From contig ML662442.1 in NCBI GenBank assembly GCA_007570785.1, positions 60,846,180 to 60,910,179 of the forward strand: a DNA stretch of 64,000 nt. The letters are read 5' to 3'. This document shows, in pieces, positions 34,023-45,560 of this stretch. Each line of letters opens with the position of its first letter. The first letter of the stretch is position 1. A program made the translations under genes and the position numbers. The notes beneath the pieces are model-generated. The model was not told the DNA's origin. It searched no databases and saw nothing but the letters and a program-made list of their open reading frames with translations. The stretch is from Antilocapra americana (Eukaryota > Chordata > Mammalia > Artiodactyla > Antilocapridae).

Positions 34023-34950
34023 AGTGGGTCAGTCAGTCAGTTTAGTCACTCAGTCATGTCTGACTCTTTGCTGCCCCAATGGACTGCAGCATGCCAGGCC
34101 TCCCTGTCCATCACCAGCTCTTGGAGATTACTCAACTCATGTCCATTGAGTCAGTGATGCCATTCAACCATCTCATCCTCTGTCGTCTCCTTCTCCTCCA
34201 GCCTTCAATCTTTCTCAGCATCAGGGTCTTTTCCAATGAGTTAGTTCTTCGCATCCGGTAGCCAAAGTATTGGAGTTTCAGCTTCAACATCAGTCCTTTC
34301 AATGAATATTCAGAACAGATTTCCTTTAGGATGGATTGGTTGGATCTCCTTGCTGTCCAAGGGACTCTCAAGAGTCTTCCCTAACACAACATTTCAAAAG
34401 CATCAATTCTTTGGTTATCAGCTTTCTTCATGGTCCAGCTCTCACATCCATACATGACTACTGGAAAAACCATAGCCTTGACTAGTCAAACCTTTGTTGG
34501 CAAAGTAATGTCTCTGCATTTAATATGCTGTCTAGGTTGGTCATAGCTTTTCTTCCAAGGATCAAGTGTCTTTCAATTTCATGGTTGCAGTGATTCTGGA
34601 GCCCCCCAAAATAAAGCCTGCCACTTTTCCCACTGTTTCCCCATCTACTTGCCATGAAGTGATGGGACCAGATGCCATGATCTTAGTTTTCTGAATGTTG
34701 AGCTTTAAGCCCACTTTTTCTCTCTTTCACTTTTATTAAAAGGTTCTTTAGTTCTCCTTCACTTTCTGCCATAAGGGTGGTGTCATCTGCATATCTGAGG
34801 TTATTGATATTTCTCCCAGCAATCTTGATCTCACTTGTGCTTTATCCAGCCCCGTGTTTCTCATGATGTACTCTGCATAGAAGTTAAGTAAGCAGGGTGA
34901 CAGTGTACAGCCTTGATATACTCCTTTCCCCATTTGGAACCAGTGGGTCA
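34023..34950 (-). mobile_element. BovB LINE, 0.9-kb 5'-truncated copy, antisense
   Basis: The longest BovB copy here. It runs antisense from the shared tail (about 34032) to the reverse transcriptase region (34941). A 9-bp direct repeat AGTGGGTCA at 34023-34031 and 34942-34950 is the likely target-site duplication. The minus-strand frames are broken several times. Confidence 0.92.
34132..34371 (-). pseudogene. BovB ORF, C-terminal fragment
   Basis: A 79-codon frame with RVPWTARRSNQSILKEI and EGWRRRRRQRMRWLNG, the same C-terminal segment as at 640-834. It is separated by frame breaks from the upstream RT fragment. Confidence 0.86.
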
Positions 34951-34951
34951 A
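34748..34951 (-). pseudogene. BovB reverse transcriptase fragment, broken
   Basis: Reads GVYQGCTLSPCLLNFYAEYI, the conserved RT segment just before the catalytic aspartates. The expected YADD-type motif is lost because the frame shifts shortly afterwards (reads SDMQMTPP). The residue order identifies the RTE-clade RT; the enzyme is inactive. Confidence 0.85.
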
Positions 34952-37387
34952 GTCTGATATAATTCTTTAAAAAAAAAAGAAAAAAGGAAAAAAAAAGGTA
35001 GGAAAAGAGTCCAAAATTTGTGGCTTTGATTTTGTGTAAGCATTTGTGGGGAAGGTGAGAAATAGGCATTTCAGTCTGTAAACCTAGTGATCATTGCTCT
35101 GCTCTGGCAAAATATCTGTATAAATTATTGCCAGGTATAACAGACTAAAAACCTTGTTCAAAGACAAGTTGGGTCACTAGAAGAAATGACTGAAATTTTC
35201 AAAATTTTGGTATCTGTTAAATTCAAATTCCTACACAAGAGAGGGATTTAAACTGAATGTAGCCAATCTATAAGCAAAGTTATAAGAGACTACCCCTCGG
35301 CTCCAAGAAGCACTCTCTGCCTTGAATTCATAATACAAAATGACCAAAACCCAGGTAATTTGGGACCTTTCCATGCATTCATTTTCAGAAGGAAAGTTTT
35401 GAATTAGATATACTCTTTCTATTGCATATCATTTAGTAGGAACAGAAAGAAAGCTTTTTTCCATTTATCATCAATTCTACCATGAGGAGTTCACCTGGAT
35501 CAGATTGGCAGGACCACACAGCATTTAAAACTATAAACACTGGTTAACCAGGAGGTACAAGGGTTTAGCTTGGCTTCCTTGGAAGAGGGAATTGGCAAGA
35601 CTATTAGACCTGTGGGGAAAGCACAGGCGCCACTATGAGAGTGATAGGAACACAGCTGGCCACAGAGATCACTGATTGTTCTCCAGGTTCACTTTCTCCC
35701 TTCTCTCACAGTATTCTAACTCAGTCGTTTTTATACATAATACTCACTGCATCATTTTCCCTCCCATATACATACCTTGAACAAAGATTCTATTTTTCAG
35801 CATCTCTGTTGACTAGATAGAGCCCAGTGATGTGCTGAGTGGAATATGAGCAGATTCTACCTACACATGAGCAGAGTCATGTGTAGAATTTCCAAACATA
35901 TCTTTCAAGATTTTAAGAACCTTTCCTTCATTCCTGTCAACTGGAATTTAAATGTACAATGAATGAAAGTCATCTTGTATCAGGTAGATGAATTCTAGAC
36001 TAAAGAGGTGAAGAGCAGAAAGATAAAAGAAACCTCATTTTTATTGCAAATTTTACGTACTGTGCACTCTGCCCCACCACCTAAAAAACATGAGGACTAG
36101 CTTGCACCAACAATATCGGCTGCTCTGCTTTCCTTCCTGGGAACTGACTCTGAAACCATTCTGTATAATAAGCATACTATTGAATAACACTTCACTTAAC
36201 ATCTTATTCTCAAATAGTATTAATTTGATCTTTATTTGAATCTAACAGGGCATTTTATTAAAATACATAACTGCCATTAAGGTTAGGATTTATGATTTAA
36301 ACTGATTATCTCTAACATTTAACTGAGAGAAAAACTGTGCTGAATAAAACTAAGTTGAGAGAAGTTATGTATTATTACTAGCACACATATATGCTTTCAT
36401 ATAACAAAGTTACACATACAAATACAAGACAGTACTGTTCTCTAAGCATGCAGTCTACATGCTTGTGGCAGAATATAGTCTGGAACATGTGTCTGATTAT
36501 CAGATGTCAATCAGAAATTAGTCAGCAAAACAGTAACCACTCCCATTGATGCAGGCAGAAATTTTACCACAAACCTAGGTGACTGAAGAATTATTGTTAG
36601 GGCTGGAGGATCACGGCTCATGGAAAACTGCCACTGAATCCAGGAAATCAGGAGGGTGAAAATATGTAGTTCTATATGTTTAATATTCTCAGATGACTTC
36701 AGTTTTGAAGCAGGTTTTTCATAGGATAATTCTGAGTCTGATCGGCAACCGGCCTAAATATCTGCCCACATCTGTTAACGAAGAATAAGGGCTGCAGCTT
36801 CTTCTCTTCTTGCGTTTTAACTGTTTTGGTGGCATAAAAGAGCAATATTTTGTATGTAAAAATAGGTAAGATATTTGGTATGTTGGACTTTACATTTGTT
36901 CTAAGAACTGAGATTCCTATAATGAAAATGTAATATTGTCATAATAATGTTGCTATAGTGTGATGTAACAGGATCCATTCTCTTCAACAAAGTATTAATG
37001 AATACTCATCTAGTCCTTTCTTTAGAAACTAAATTAAAGATAAAATTACAACATCTTAAACGATGGAGAAGAAGAGATTTAGTTAACTGAAATTTCCAAT
37101 TTATGAAAACTCTCTCTATATATATCTCTCTCTATATAGATATAACTGTGGAAGCAGTTTTTGCAGAGTTGATCAGAAACAATTTTGTGGTTCTTAAAAC
37201 TGAACATTTGTTGGCCAAATGTAAGGCTTACTGTAGAAAGCAGACGTGGTTTAAATTTGATTATGGAAAACACAGGTTTATTACACTTTTATTAACCAGT
37301 TTATTTTTTAAATGTTATTACATTGAATGCTGTAGTTTTCCTCAGTTCTCATTCTAACAGAAAAACCAACACGTAAGTATATACTGC
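34951..37387. other. 2.4 kb mostly unassigned
   Basis: A-rich patch at 34969-35000. Contains duplicate Y copy 2 (36690-36812) and perhaps a third X-like piece at 36930-37010. A short TATA/CTCT patch at 37110-37142. No gene seen. Confidence 0.45.
36690..36812 (+). repeat. Diverged local duplicate Y, copy 2
   Basis: Partner of 32757-32885, same orientation. Confidence 0.6.
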
Positions 37388-37689
37388 AAATCTGATTCCG
37401 CTGCTGCTGCTGCTGCTAAGTCACTTCAGTCGTATCTGACTCTCTGCGACCCCATAGATGGTAGCCAACCAGGCTCCCCCGTCCCTGGGATTCTCCAGGC
37501 AAGAACATTGGAGTGGGTTGCCATTTCCTTCCCCAAGTCATGAAAGTGACAAGTGAAAGTGAAGTCGCTCAGTCGTGTCTGACTCTTTGCAACCCCATGG
37601 GCTGCAGCCTATCAGGATCCTCCATCCATGGGATTTTCCAGGCAAGGGTACTGGAGCGGGGTGCCATTGCCTTCTCCGAAATCTAATTC
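37388..37689 (-). mobile_element. Bov-A2 dimeric SINE, antisense, with target-site duplication
   Basis: Two antisense body units in tandem behind a GCTGCTGCTGCTGCTGCT run (37399-37416), the characteristic trinucleotide tail of Bov-A2. Flanked by AAATCTGATTC (37388-37398) and AAATCTAATTC (37679-37689), one mismatch. Confidence 0.95.
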
Positions 37690-37754
37690 TAGCCATTAAG
37701 AATATGATACACTTTGAAGTCTTTTCAGATCATTCCAGATGCATAGCTAATACC

Positions 37755-37832
37755 GGGTGTGTGATTGCTCAGTTGCTCACCCGGTTTTTTCTCTTTGCAA
37801 TCCCGCGGACTATTGTCCACCAGGCCCCTCTA
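37755..37832 (-). mobile_element. Bov SINE fragment, antisense, old
   Basis: TGTGTGATTGCTCAGTTGCTC and GGACTATTGTCCACCAGGCCCCTCT match a degraded antisense SINE tail half. Confidence 0.7.
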
Positions 37833-39081
37833 AATATTGTCTAAGCTTTTTTCTGTGTTTTAAGCATGAAAGGCTTTACATATATTTAACAACCACAGAG
37901 TTCCTCCCTCATTTATAAGACTGTAAAATTACATGCATAAGTAAAATTGATTTTTGGAGTGATTTTACTGTTGCCTAAATATTAATAAGATCCTTCCTCT
38001 TAGGTAGGTGTGAATGCACAGGCACCTTCCAGTAATTTTGTGGGCTTGGTGAAGAATTCATGGATTGGACAAGTATATGGCTTGTTCCTGAAAGTTGCTG
38101 GCGATATTTTAAATGATGAGTAATATTAGAGTCTTACTACTTCAAAGCATCATTTCTACTCAATGTTATAATACACTTTCAGTCTCGTATTTTAAATGCC
38201 ATTCCACTTTCTATTTTATTAATATAATAATCATTGAGGAAGCAAAGCCTGAAAATATTATATTGTGTTTATAAATTAAAATAGAAAGAAAATAATGTGT
38301 GAAAAAGAAGTCATGGACCCTCCCTCCTAAAGCAAAAAATTGCAAGGACGTTCTCTAAAAGCTAACTTACTACCAATTTCTGCCTATAACTCTTAAAAAA
38401 GTAATGGAAAGTAAATATCTTCATATCTGCATATTTGGATCACAGAACTACATGTGATCAGAACCCTCTTGAATAAAAACAACTAGCATAATGATGTGAC
38501 AAAGGAGGCAATGTGTAAGAGCAAAACGAGGTTAACTAGACCATCACTGCCTAACATTCTGTATATAACACAACATAAAACTGCTTGTTAATATATAATA
38601 CCAGAAGTGTGTGCCATCAAAACTGAGTGTTCCGATTAAAAGTAGCAAATAAATTCAAATAAATAAATAAAACACAACAAAAAACTGAGTATTAATAAGT
38701 GACATAATCTAAAGCCATCAGCTACCCAGAGTGAGATCGATGTGTGTTAATCATAGTGAATCCCTACATGCTTGCCTGATAGGAAGTTTGCCTGCACTTG
38801 ATTCTGGGGCAGAAACTATCTAATCATCTCCCTTGAAAATTAGGGAAGGTGAGACTCAGCAAAAAAAAATCCTGCATTTATTCCTACAATTTTAAGATCT
38901 GAATATCATGAAGCAAAATTTTTAAAAAGCTGAGTTTCCTTTGTGGAATATAGTGCTCATTCCTAAAATCTTGATAGGATCTGTTACAGTGGATTCTTAT
39001 TACTGGAGATTAAGAACTCTTCATAGTGACTTTGCTAGCTTATAGGCCAGTGTTGTCTGATCTAAATTTTCTCCACAAAGC
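37833..39081. other. 1.2 kb without recognised features
   Basis: AT-rich; an AAAT-type simple patch at about 38645-38675. No gene seen. Confidence 0.5.
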
Positions 39082-39315
39082 AGCTTATTCTTTGTGCACT
39101 AAGTTGCTTCGATCGTGTCCGACTCTGCAATCCTATGGACTGTAGCCTGCCAGGCTCCTCTGTCCAAGGGATCGTCCAGGCAAGAATACTGGCGTGGGTT
39201 GCCATGCCCTTCTCCGCGGGATCTTTCCAGCCCAGGGATTGAACCTGTGTCTCTTATGTCTCCTCCACTGACAGGCGGGTTCTTTACCACTAACATCACC
39301 TGGGAAGCTTATTCT
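39082..39315 (-). mobile_element. Bov-tA SINE, antisense, with target-site duplication
   Basis: Antisense SINE bounded by the perfect 10-bp direct repeat AGCTTATTCT (39082-39091 and 39306-39315). Confidence 0.95.
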
Positions 39316-39439
39316 ATAGGTTCTACAAATTCTCTGATTTTTACCTTATATGGAATGGCTAGACAAAACATTATAAATTCAGTCATAAATATAAGTGTAC
39401 TTTTGAGGAAAATGGCTTAGGTTTATAAATTAGACAACT

Positions 39440-39457
39440 GGCACCATCTAGTGGTCA
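39440..39457 (-). promoter_or_regulatory. CTCF-like binding motif
   Basis: On the minus strand the site reads TGACCACTAGATGGTGCC, agreeing with the CTCF core consensus (YGRCCASYAGRKGGCRSY) at 17 of 18 positions; the mismatch is T for C after the GG. It lies in non-repeat sequence about 125 bp right of a Bov-tA, so it is not a SINE-borne site. CTCF binds such motifs directionally at loop anchors; occupancy here is inferred only. Confidence 0.55.
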
Positions 39458-40069
39458 TTGTTATGATGACCCATTCTCTTCATTTCCAATGTTACTTAGA
39501 AGTCAGTCACATGCCAAATTTCTTATCAGATATTTTGAATTAGGTTAAAGTAAAATAAATACAGAAAACAATATAAACTGAAACCTACGCATTAGTTCTA
39601 ATGTTTATGTAATATAAAAATGAAATACACAATGTTATTCATAACTGTTTGGTTTATGAAAAATAAGATTGAATATGTTGAACATTAAACAGTGTTCAAC
39701 TGCTTTACCCATAAGCAGGGACAAAATCTCCCTATACACAAGAGACAGGACTTAATTTTACCAACTTTATCCCTAAAAGTTAAATTGATATAAAAACACC
39801 TGTTACAGAGAACTATTATTTTAATTGATAGAACTGGCATAGATTTTGATAGAACTGGCATAGTTACTTTACTTAACTGTTTGAAATCAGATAAGAACAA
39901 TCGATTTTAGTCCTTGAATACACATACCAAAGCAGTGAGGGCTCGTATACATGTAAAGAAATAATAGCTAATAGTGACTTGGGAGAAAAAAAAGCTTGCC
40001 TGTGTTGTTTTAAATTTTTCATGGCAAATTTACAGATGAATAAACAAGAGTTGAATACAATTTTTTTTA
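39458..40069. other. Unassigned stretch
   Basis: AT-rich. A near-tandem repeat of TTGATAGAACTGGCATAG occurs at 39827-39843 and 39846-39863. Nothing else recognised. Confidence 0.5.
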
Positions 40070-41004
40070 AAAAACTTGAAAATAGACAATTCCTTGGAGA
40101 AAATATTTGAAAATGATACAACTGACAAGGGCTCAATTTCCAAAATATACAAACAAATAATGCAGTTCAATATAAAAAAAATTGGCAGCAGATCTAAATA
40201 GAGATTTCTCCAAAGACATACAGATGGCTAACAGGAAAAGCACATGAAAAGATGCTCAACATTGCTAACTATTAGAGAAAAGCAAATTCAAGCTATATAT
40301 AGGTATCACCTCATACTAGTCAGAATGGCCATCTTCAAAAAGTCTACAAATAATAAATCCTGAAGAGAGTATTGAAAAAGGGAACCCACCTACACTGTTG
40401 GTGGGAATGTAAATTAGTGCTGCCACTATGGAGAACAGAATGGAGGTTCCTTAAAAACTAAAAATAGAGTTACCATATGATCCAACAATACTACTCTTGG
40501 GCATATATCCAGATAAAACTCAAATTTGAAAAGATGCATACACCCCAATATTCATTGTGAAACTACTCTCAAGCCAAGACATAGGAACAGTCTAGGTGCC
40601 CATCAACAGATGAATGAGTAAAGAAGATCCAATACAATGGAATATTAGTTATAAAAAGAATGAATAATGTTACTTGCAGCAACATGGATGGACCTAGAGA
40701 TTATCAAATGAAGTGAAGTTAGACAAAGAAAGACAAATACCATGTGATATCACTTATATGAATTTTTAAAAATGATATAAATGTACTTTTTTACAAAACA
40801 GAAATAGACTCACAGACAGAAAATAAACTTATGGTTAACAAAGGAGAAACAGGGAGGAGGGATAAATTAGGAGCTTGGAATTAACAGATAAATACTACTA
40901 TAAATAAAATATATAAGCAACAAGGTCCTATCATATAGCACAGGGAAGTATATTTAAAATCGTGTAATAATCCATAATGGAAAGGAATCTGAAAAAATAT
41001 ATAT

Positions 41005-41006
<2 letters not shown>

Positions 41007-41043
<37 letters not shown>
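41007..41043. repeat. (AC)18 microsatellite in L1 3' UTR
   Basis: Uninterrupted AC run in the position where this L1 group carries a simple repeat before its terminal segment. Confidence 0.97.
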
Positions 41044-41047
<4 letters not shown>

Positions 41048-41068
41048 TGCACATATGAATCACTTTGA

Positions 41069-41228
41069 TGGCTGCTCTGTCCATGGGATTCTCCAGGCAA
41101 GAATATTGGAGTGGGTTGCCATGCCCTCCTCCAGGGAATCTTCCTGACCCAGGGATCAAACCCTCATCTCTTATGTCTCCTGCATTGACAGGCAGGTTCT
41201 TTACCACTAGCACCACCTGGGAAGTCCT
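41069..41228 (-). mobile_element. Bov-tA SINE, antisense, truncated, inside L1 3' UTR
   Basis: Antisense SINE lacking its 3' tail half; begins at GCTGCTCTGTCCATGGGATT and ends with the head CACCACCTGGGAAGTCC. Confidence 0.92.
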
Positions 41229-41459
41229 TGTAAACCAATTATAATTCAATCTTTAAAAAGAAAATAGATTATTTCTATTGACATAATTCAAATGCTCAAA
41301 AAGATTATTTCAAATAAAACAATAATATATAGTATGGATAGTGAAAACATCAACAATATTGCAATCCAATAAAAAAAAAGAGGAAAGAAATGGAGAAAGA
41401 GATTAGTTATGCACATATCAAGTGGTGCTTCATAAGCCTCTGTCATCATACTTCATCTC

Positions 41460-41612
41460 CATGGTAATTCTAGAGACAGATGTCATTTGCTGCCCCCTCC
41501 ACCCTATTTTATGAATAAAGAGATGAAGCCCCATTGCTTTGATCACTCAACCAGTAAGTGACAAATCTAGGTTCAGATTCAGGTCAACTTGACTCCAAAA
41601 TCAATGCTATCA
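41460..41612 (-). mobile_element. MIR SINE, antisense
   Basis: CCCTATTTTATGAATAAAGAGATGAAG, CAACCAGTAAGTGACAAATCTAG and GACTCCAAAATCAATGCT follow the reverse-complement MIR order. Confidence 0.72.
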
Positions 41613-41924
41613 GGGCTTATCAAATCATTACATATATATATATATGCTAAATTTATACCCTGTGAAAAAAGCATTACATATGTTATTAGCATTTTTCTAA
41701 GTCTTCTAAACGTTTTATAAGCCCTGGAAAAAATGGCTCTGGGGTCACATGTGTTGTTTTGAAAGATACCCTACTGGTCAAGCCTCACTTTTATTCATCA
41801 GTGAACAAAGTCTTTCATTTCATGCGTTCATTTAACTATTATGTCCTCATGAGACTAGAGAAAGTGTAAAGTAACAGTCTATGTTGAAGGCAGCATAGTA
41901 AAGTAAATTTATACAGCATTAGAG
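41613..41924. other. Unassigned stretch
   Basis: Short AT run at 41632-41645; otherwise nothing recognised. Confidence 0.5.
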
Positions 41925-42240
41925 ATTTATTCATTTAAAAATCACGTATTACATACCTGCAGTGTGCCAGTCCAAACACAAAGACAAATGACACAAACTG
42001 CCTGAATACCAGGAACTCGGTGAAAATACATACAAACAAGTATTCACAACCCTGAGTTCTGTCCTGTGTACTATAGTAGTAGCGGAGAAACGGGGATGGT
42101 GGTGTCTGCTCGAGTGAATCTTGCAGCATTCGCAGAGGAGAAGTTTGAACACTGCCGTTCACTTGAGTCCATTGAGGTGGAATGGAAGACCATGCCAGTT
42201 AGGAAAAGGAGTCCTTAGAATGATGGGAAATATGCATCAT
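41925..42240 (+). repeat. Ancient interspersed repeat, 5' half
   Basis: TATTACATACCTGCAGTGTGCCAG at the start and CAGAGGAGAAGTTTGAACAC near 42132 resemble two successive blocks of the unresolved ancient family. Confidence 0.4.
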
Positions 42241-42654
42241 CAATGATCTCCTGCATCATCAGGTTGCAGGAGAGTCTGGTGTGAGGAGGAGAAGCTATTG
42301 ATTCTGCACTTAACTGGTCTAACCTGACAGGTTCTCTCCCTGACACCATTCCCAACAGTCACTAATTATTCGCTTTCTATTTTGGTAACAATTACTGTAT
42401 AATACAGCTGCAACATTTTCTCTTAGCTATTTTTAAAAGTGTAATATATTTATTGCCGAAACATCAAACTATATACCTCTATACTTTAGCCCTCACTCTG
42501 TTTTACACGGTAGTAAGTAGGAGACCGTAAAAATGTCTGTGCAAGCTGACACTGTACAAAGTGCTCTTAATAGTCAATGGGAGCTATTACAACTGTTTCA
42601 TGATCTTTAAGAATTCTGTCTAAACATTAAAAAATCCTGTCTGCTATGTACTTG
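42241..42654. other. Unassigned stretch
   Basis: No recognised element. Confidence 0.5.
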
Positions 42655-42869
42655 TGGTAAGTTGCTTCAGTTGTGTCTGACTCTGTGACCCCATGGAGTG
42701 TAGCCCACCAGGCTCCTCTGTCCATATGATTCTCCAGGCAAGAATACTGGAGTCGGCTGCCATGCCCTCCTCCAGGGCATCTTTCTGATCCAGGGATCAA
42801 ATCGGCATCTTTTACATCTCCTGCTTTGGCAGGGGGATTCTTTACCACTAAGGCCATCTGGGAAGCTCC
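42655..42869 (-). mobile_element. Bov-tA SINE, antisense
   Basis: Antisense SINE from GTAAGTTGCTTCAGTTGTGT to the head end GGCCATCTGGGAAGCTCC. Full length. Confidence 0.94.
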
Positions 42870-43427
42870 AAACTGTCATTTATAAATGTACAAGCAAACA
42901 AAAAATAGTAAAATTAATCTTTATCTAGTACACTATAATTTAAAACTGGAAAACATTGAGAACTGAGTGTCATGTCTCTTGGTAAAACACATCTGAAATA
43001 GTACAAACAGTCCCGGCCTTCTTCTTCTCATCGTATATCTTACAATAAAGAGCAAGTATACCTTGGTGAATTGTCATACATTTTTTCTAAGTTTGGATCA
43101 GCATCCAGTATTTTATCCTTTCAATGTTGTGAAATACCTCAGAGGGTTCCTGTAATATGAACATTTGTGCTGTCACCACCTTTTTGGAGGTCTCTTCATT
43201 CTCACACCCACTTTCTTCATTCATGCCTTCATCAGATTCCTCTGACTGCGTACTTAAAGTCTCTCAAATGGCAGCAGTGTCAACATTCTCCCAGTCAGCT
43301 GTTCTTCTACGCCTCCATTCTTGTTTTGATTCCCCTTTCACCGTCTGTGTTATCACAGTTCATTTATTTGCTACACTTTCATTTTGGTTGGCCTTTTTGA
43401 TACCCTCTTTGGATTATCCAATCAAGG
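42870..43427. other. Unassigned stretch
   Basis: A 121-codon + strand frame (43157-43522) runs into the CHR SINE at its 3' end and shows no family features; not called. Confidence 0.5.
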
Positions 43428-43515
43428 GGACTTCCCTCGTGGTCCAGTGGTTAATATACTGCCTGCCAATGCAGGGGATTGAACATGGTTCAATTCCAAA
43501 TCCTGGATTTGACTC
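43428..43515 (+). mobile_element. CHR-type SINE head, sense
   Basis: GGGGACTTCCCTCGTGGTCC, GTGGTTAATATACTGCCTGC and a degraded B-box region; tail missing. Confidence 0.8.
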
Positions 43516-44054
43516 CCAATAGACCTTGAGCCTTATTATATATTCATTGTGGTATATTAGCATATTCTAAATGACATACCCACAGGTGCCATGACTTCTT
43601 CTTCTTGGTCATCACCAACCCAAATGCAAACCACAGACTTCCTTCCATTAGCATAAAACAGTGCTGACATCTTGCAAATGTAAAATAAAAATTTTCATGC
43701 AGCATGTACTACTCTTGTGTCTGAATTCTGTCATTCAATATCATGGTTTTGAAGTTTATTCTTTGTTGCATGTATCATCACACTCATGCTGCTGCATCAC
43801 AGTTTAGTTGTCTGTTCTATGGCTCATGGCTATAGACCATGCTCATCTTGAAGGTATTGTGAATACGGCTGCTACAAACATCTTTTTTACATGTCCTCTT
43901 GGTAGGTTAATGTACTCAGTTTCTGTTTAATTAATTTAATTGGAGTTTGATTTATACCTAGGAGTGGAAATTCTAAGTCATAGAGTAGATATTTGTTTAT
44001 CTTTGGTAGATACTGCAGTTTTCCAAAGTAGATGTATCAGTTTAAACTCTCACC

Positions 44055-44282
44055 AGTGGGACTTCCCTGGTGGTCCAGTGGTTAAGATTCTACCTTGCAA
44101 TGCAGGGAACGTGGATTTAATCCTTCATTGGGGAACTTAAGATCCCCACATACCTCACAGCAACTAAGTCCGCATTCCACAACTAGAGAGCCTGTATGCC
44201 TCACATGACACAGGAAAGATCTGGTAAGCTATAACTAAGACCCGACACTGCCAAATAAATGAATAAATATTAAAAAAGAAAA
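44055..44282 (+). mobile_element. CHR-type SINE, sense, full length, inside L1
   Basis: Head GGGACTTCCCTGGTGGTCCA, AACTTAAGATCCCCACATACC, then the longer CHR body (ACTAGAGAGCCTGTATGCC) and an AAATAAATGAATAAAT tail. The L1 text CTCTCACCAG / CTCCCATCAG at its two edges may be the target-site duplication. Confidence 0.88.
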
Positions 44283-44549
44283 ACCTCCCATCAGCAATAT
44301 GTGCGAGTTCTGATTGCTCGACACATTCCTCAAAACTTGATTTTGTCATAAAAAAAAATCTTGGACATCTGGGGAATTTGTAATGGTTTATGTCGTCATG
44401 GCTCTAGTTTGCATTGTCCTAAAGATTGCCGTTTCTGAGCACATTTACATATGCTCACTATAAATTTGGATATCCTTGTTTATGAAATGCCCACTTAAGC
44501 CCTCTATCCTTTCTTAAAATTAAGCTATCAGCATTTTACCCAATGATTT

Positions 44550-44757
44550 GTGAAAGTGTTAATCACTCAGTTGTGCCCGACTCTTTGCAACCCATGGACT
44601 GCAGCCCATCAGTCTCCTCTGCCCATGGAATTCTCCAGGCAAGAATACTGGAGTGGGTAGACATTCCCTTCTCCAGGGATCTTCCCAACCCAGAGATGAA
44701 ACCCAGATCTCCTGCAATGCCAACAGATTCTTTACTGCTTGAGCACCAGGGAAGTTG
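44550..44757 (-). mobile_element. Bov-tA SINE, antisense, inside L1
   Basis: Antisense SINE from AATCACTCAGTTGTGCCCGA to the head end GCTTGAGCACCAGGGAAG. Confidence 0.93.
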
Positions 44758-45139
44758 GAGTTATTTTTATATTTTCTGGATACAATTCTTTTGTCAGATG
44801 TGTATATGGCAAATATTGTCTCCCATTCAGTGAATTCTCCTTTAATGTATCATTCTCTCTTGAGTCTCAGATCTTCATTTCTGGATTTACTTTCATTCTT
44901 GAAGTACATCCTTTATGTAGTTTTGTGCTGAGAAGTCAACTGATTTTAAGTCCTCTTTGTTTTTGTTTACTTGTAAAAGTTTCTTTATTCCTACTTCAAA
45001 AAATTATTTTGGTTCACAGAGCTTAAGACTGTCTCCCCCAGAACCCTTGCTTCCAGCTTCTCTTTTGGTCTCTGTAAAATTTATTGTTTGCCCGGCCTTA
45101 ACTTGGTAGCCATCTTTTCAAATTTCACTATTATATGAT

Positions 45140-45560
45140 GTGTTGGGAAATTGGTTTTTTGTCGTTCTTGAGATATTCTATATTTTAATGAGAACTGCTT
45201 TTATCTACTAATTCTAGAAAGTTCTCAGGTATCACCTCTTTGAATATTGCCTTACCTCAGCCTGGCACCAGTCTCCCAATTTCTCTTGCTTTAATTCTAA
45301 TTAAATAAGCATTGTTGTTGTTTAGTTGCTAAGTTGTGTCCAACTCTTTTGAAACCCCATGGACTGTAGCCTGCCAGGCTCCTCTGTCCATGGGATTTTC
45401 AAGGGAAGAATATTAGAGTGGGTTGTCATTTCCTTCTCTATAATAAATATTATGCCTTCTAAAACTCATCTGAATGTCTTTTAATATCTCTTTCATACTT
45501 CCTATTGTCTTTTTTGTTGCATTTTGGGTGATGACTTAATTACTACTATCCCTACAACCT
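45140..45560 (-). mobile_element. L1/HAL1-like ORF region, antisense, split by a SINE
   Basis: AAAGTTCTCAGGTATCACCTCTTTGAATATTGCC-type text and CTTTTAATATCTCTTTCATACTTCC...TTGCATTTTGGGTGATGACTTAATTAC resemble the antisense of an old L1/HAL1 ORF. Frames are broken. Confidence 0.6.
45311..45440 (-). mobile_element. Bov SINE, antisense, 3' half only
   Basis: ATTGTTGTTGTTTAGTTGCT tail, then body to GGTTGTCATTTCCTTCTCT; the tRNA-like head is missing. Confidence 0.9.

Larger units (their letters stand above)
40070..41265 (+). mobile_element. L1 (L1MA-type), ORF2 C-terminal part and 3' UTR, sense
   Basis: Blocks in order: GGGCTCAATTTCCAAAATATAC, CACATGAAAAGATGCTCAAC, CTACACTGTTGGTGGGAATG, ACAATGGAATATTAGTTATAAAAAG, GCAACATGGATGGACCTAG, then 3' UTR with TCATATAGCACAGGGAAGT and a final piece ATTATAATTCAATC after an inserted SINE. 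The frame is broken throughout. Confidence 0.9.
43705..45020 (-). mobile_element. Old L1 (L1M-type) ORF2 region, antisense, with two SINE insertions
   Basis: Antisense L1 text before, between and after two SINEs: GAATACGGCTGCTACAAACATC, ATACCTAGGAGTGGAAATTC, CAGTTTAAACTCTCACCAG | AACCTCCCATCAGCAATATG, GTTTGCATTGTCCTAAAGAT, GAGTTATTTTTATATTTTCTGG, and TGTCAGATGTGTATATGGCAAATATTG. No frame survives. Confidence 0.82.

Noticed and set aside
35621..35640. CAGGCGCCACTATGAGA as a CTCF-like site
   Set aside because: Only the GGCGCC side agrees; too weak to call.
37399..37416. CTG trinucleotide repeat as an expansion locus
   Set aside because: It is the normal tail motif of Bov-A2 SINEs.
42627..42879. 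Open frames within Bov-tA copies (here and in most other SINEs)
   Set aside because: These recurring frames are translations of the SINE body and are not genes.
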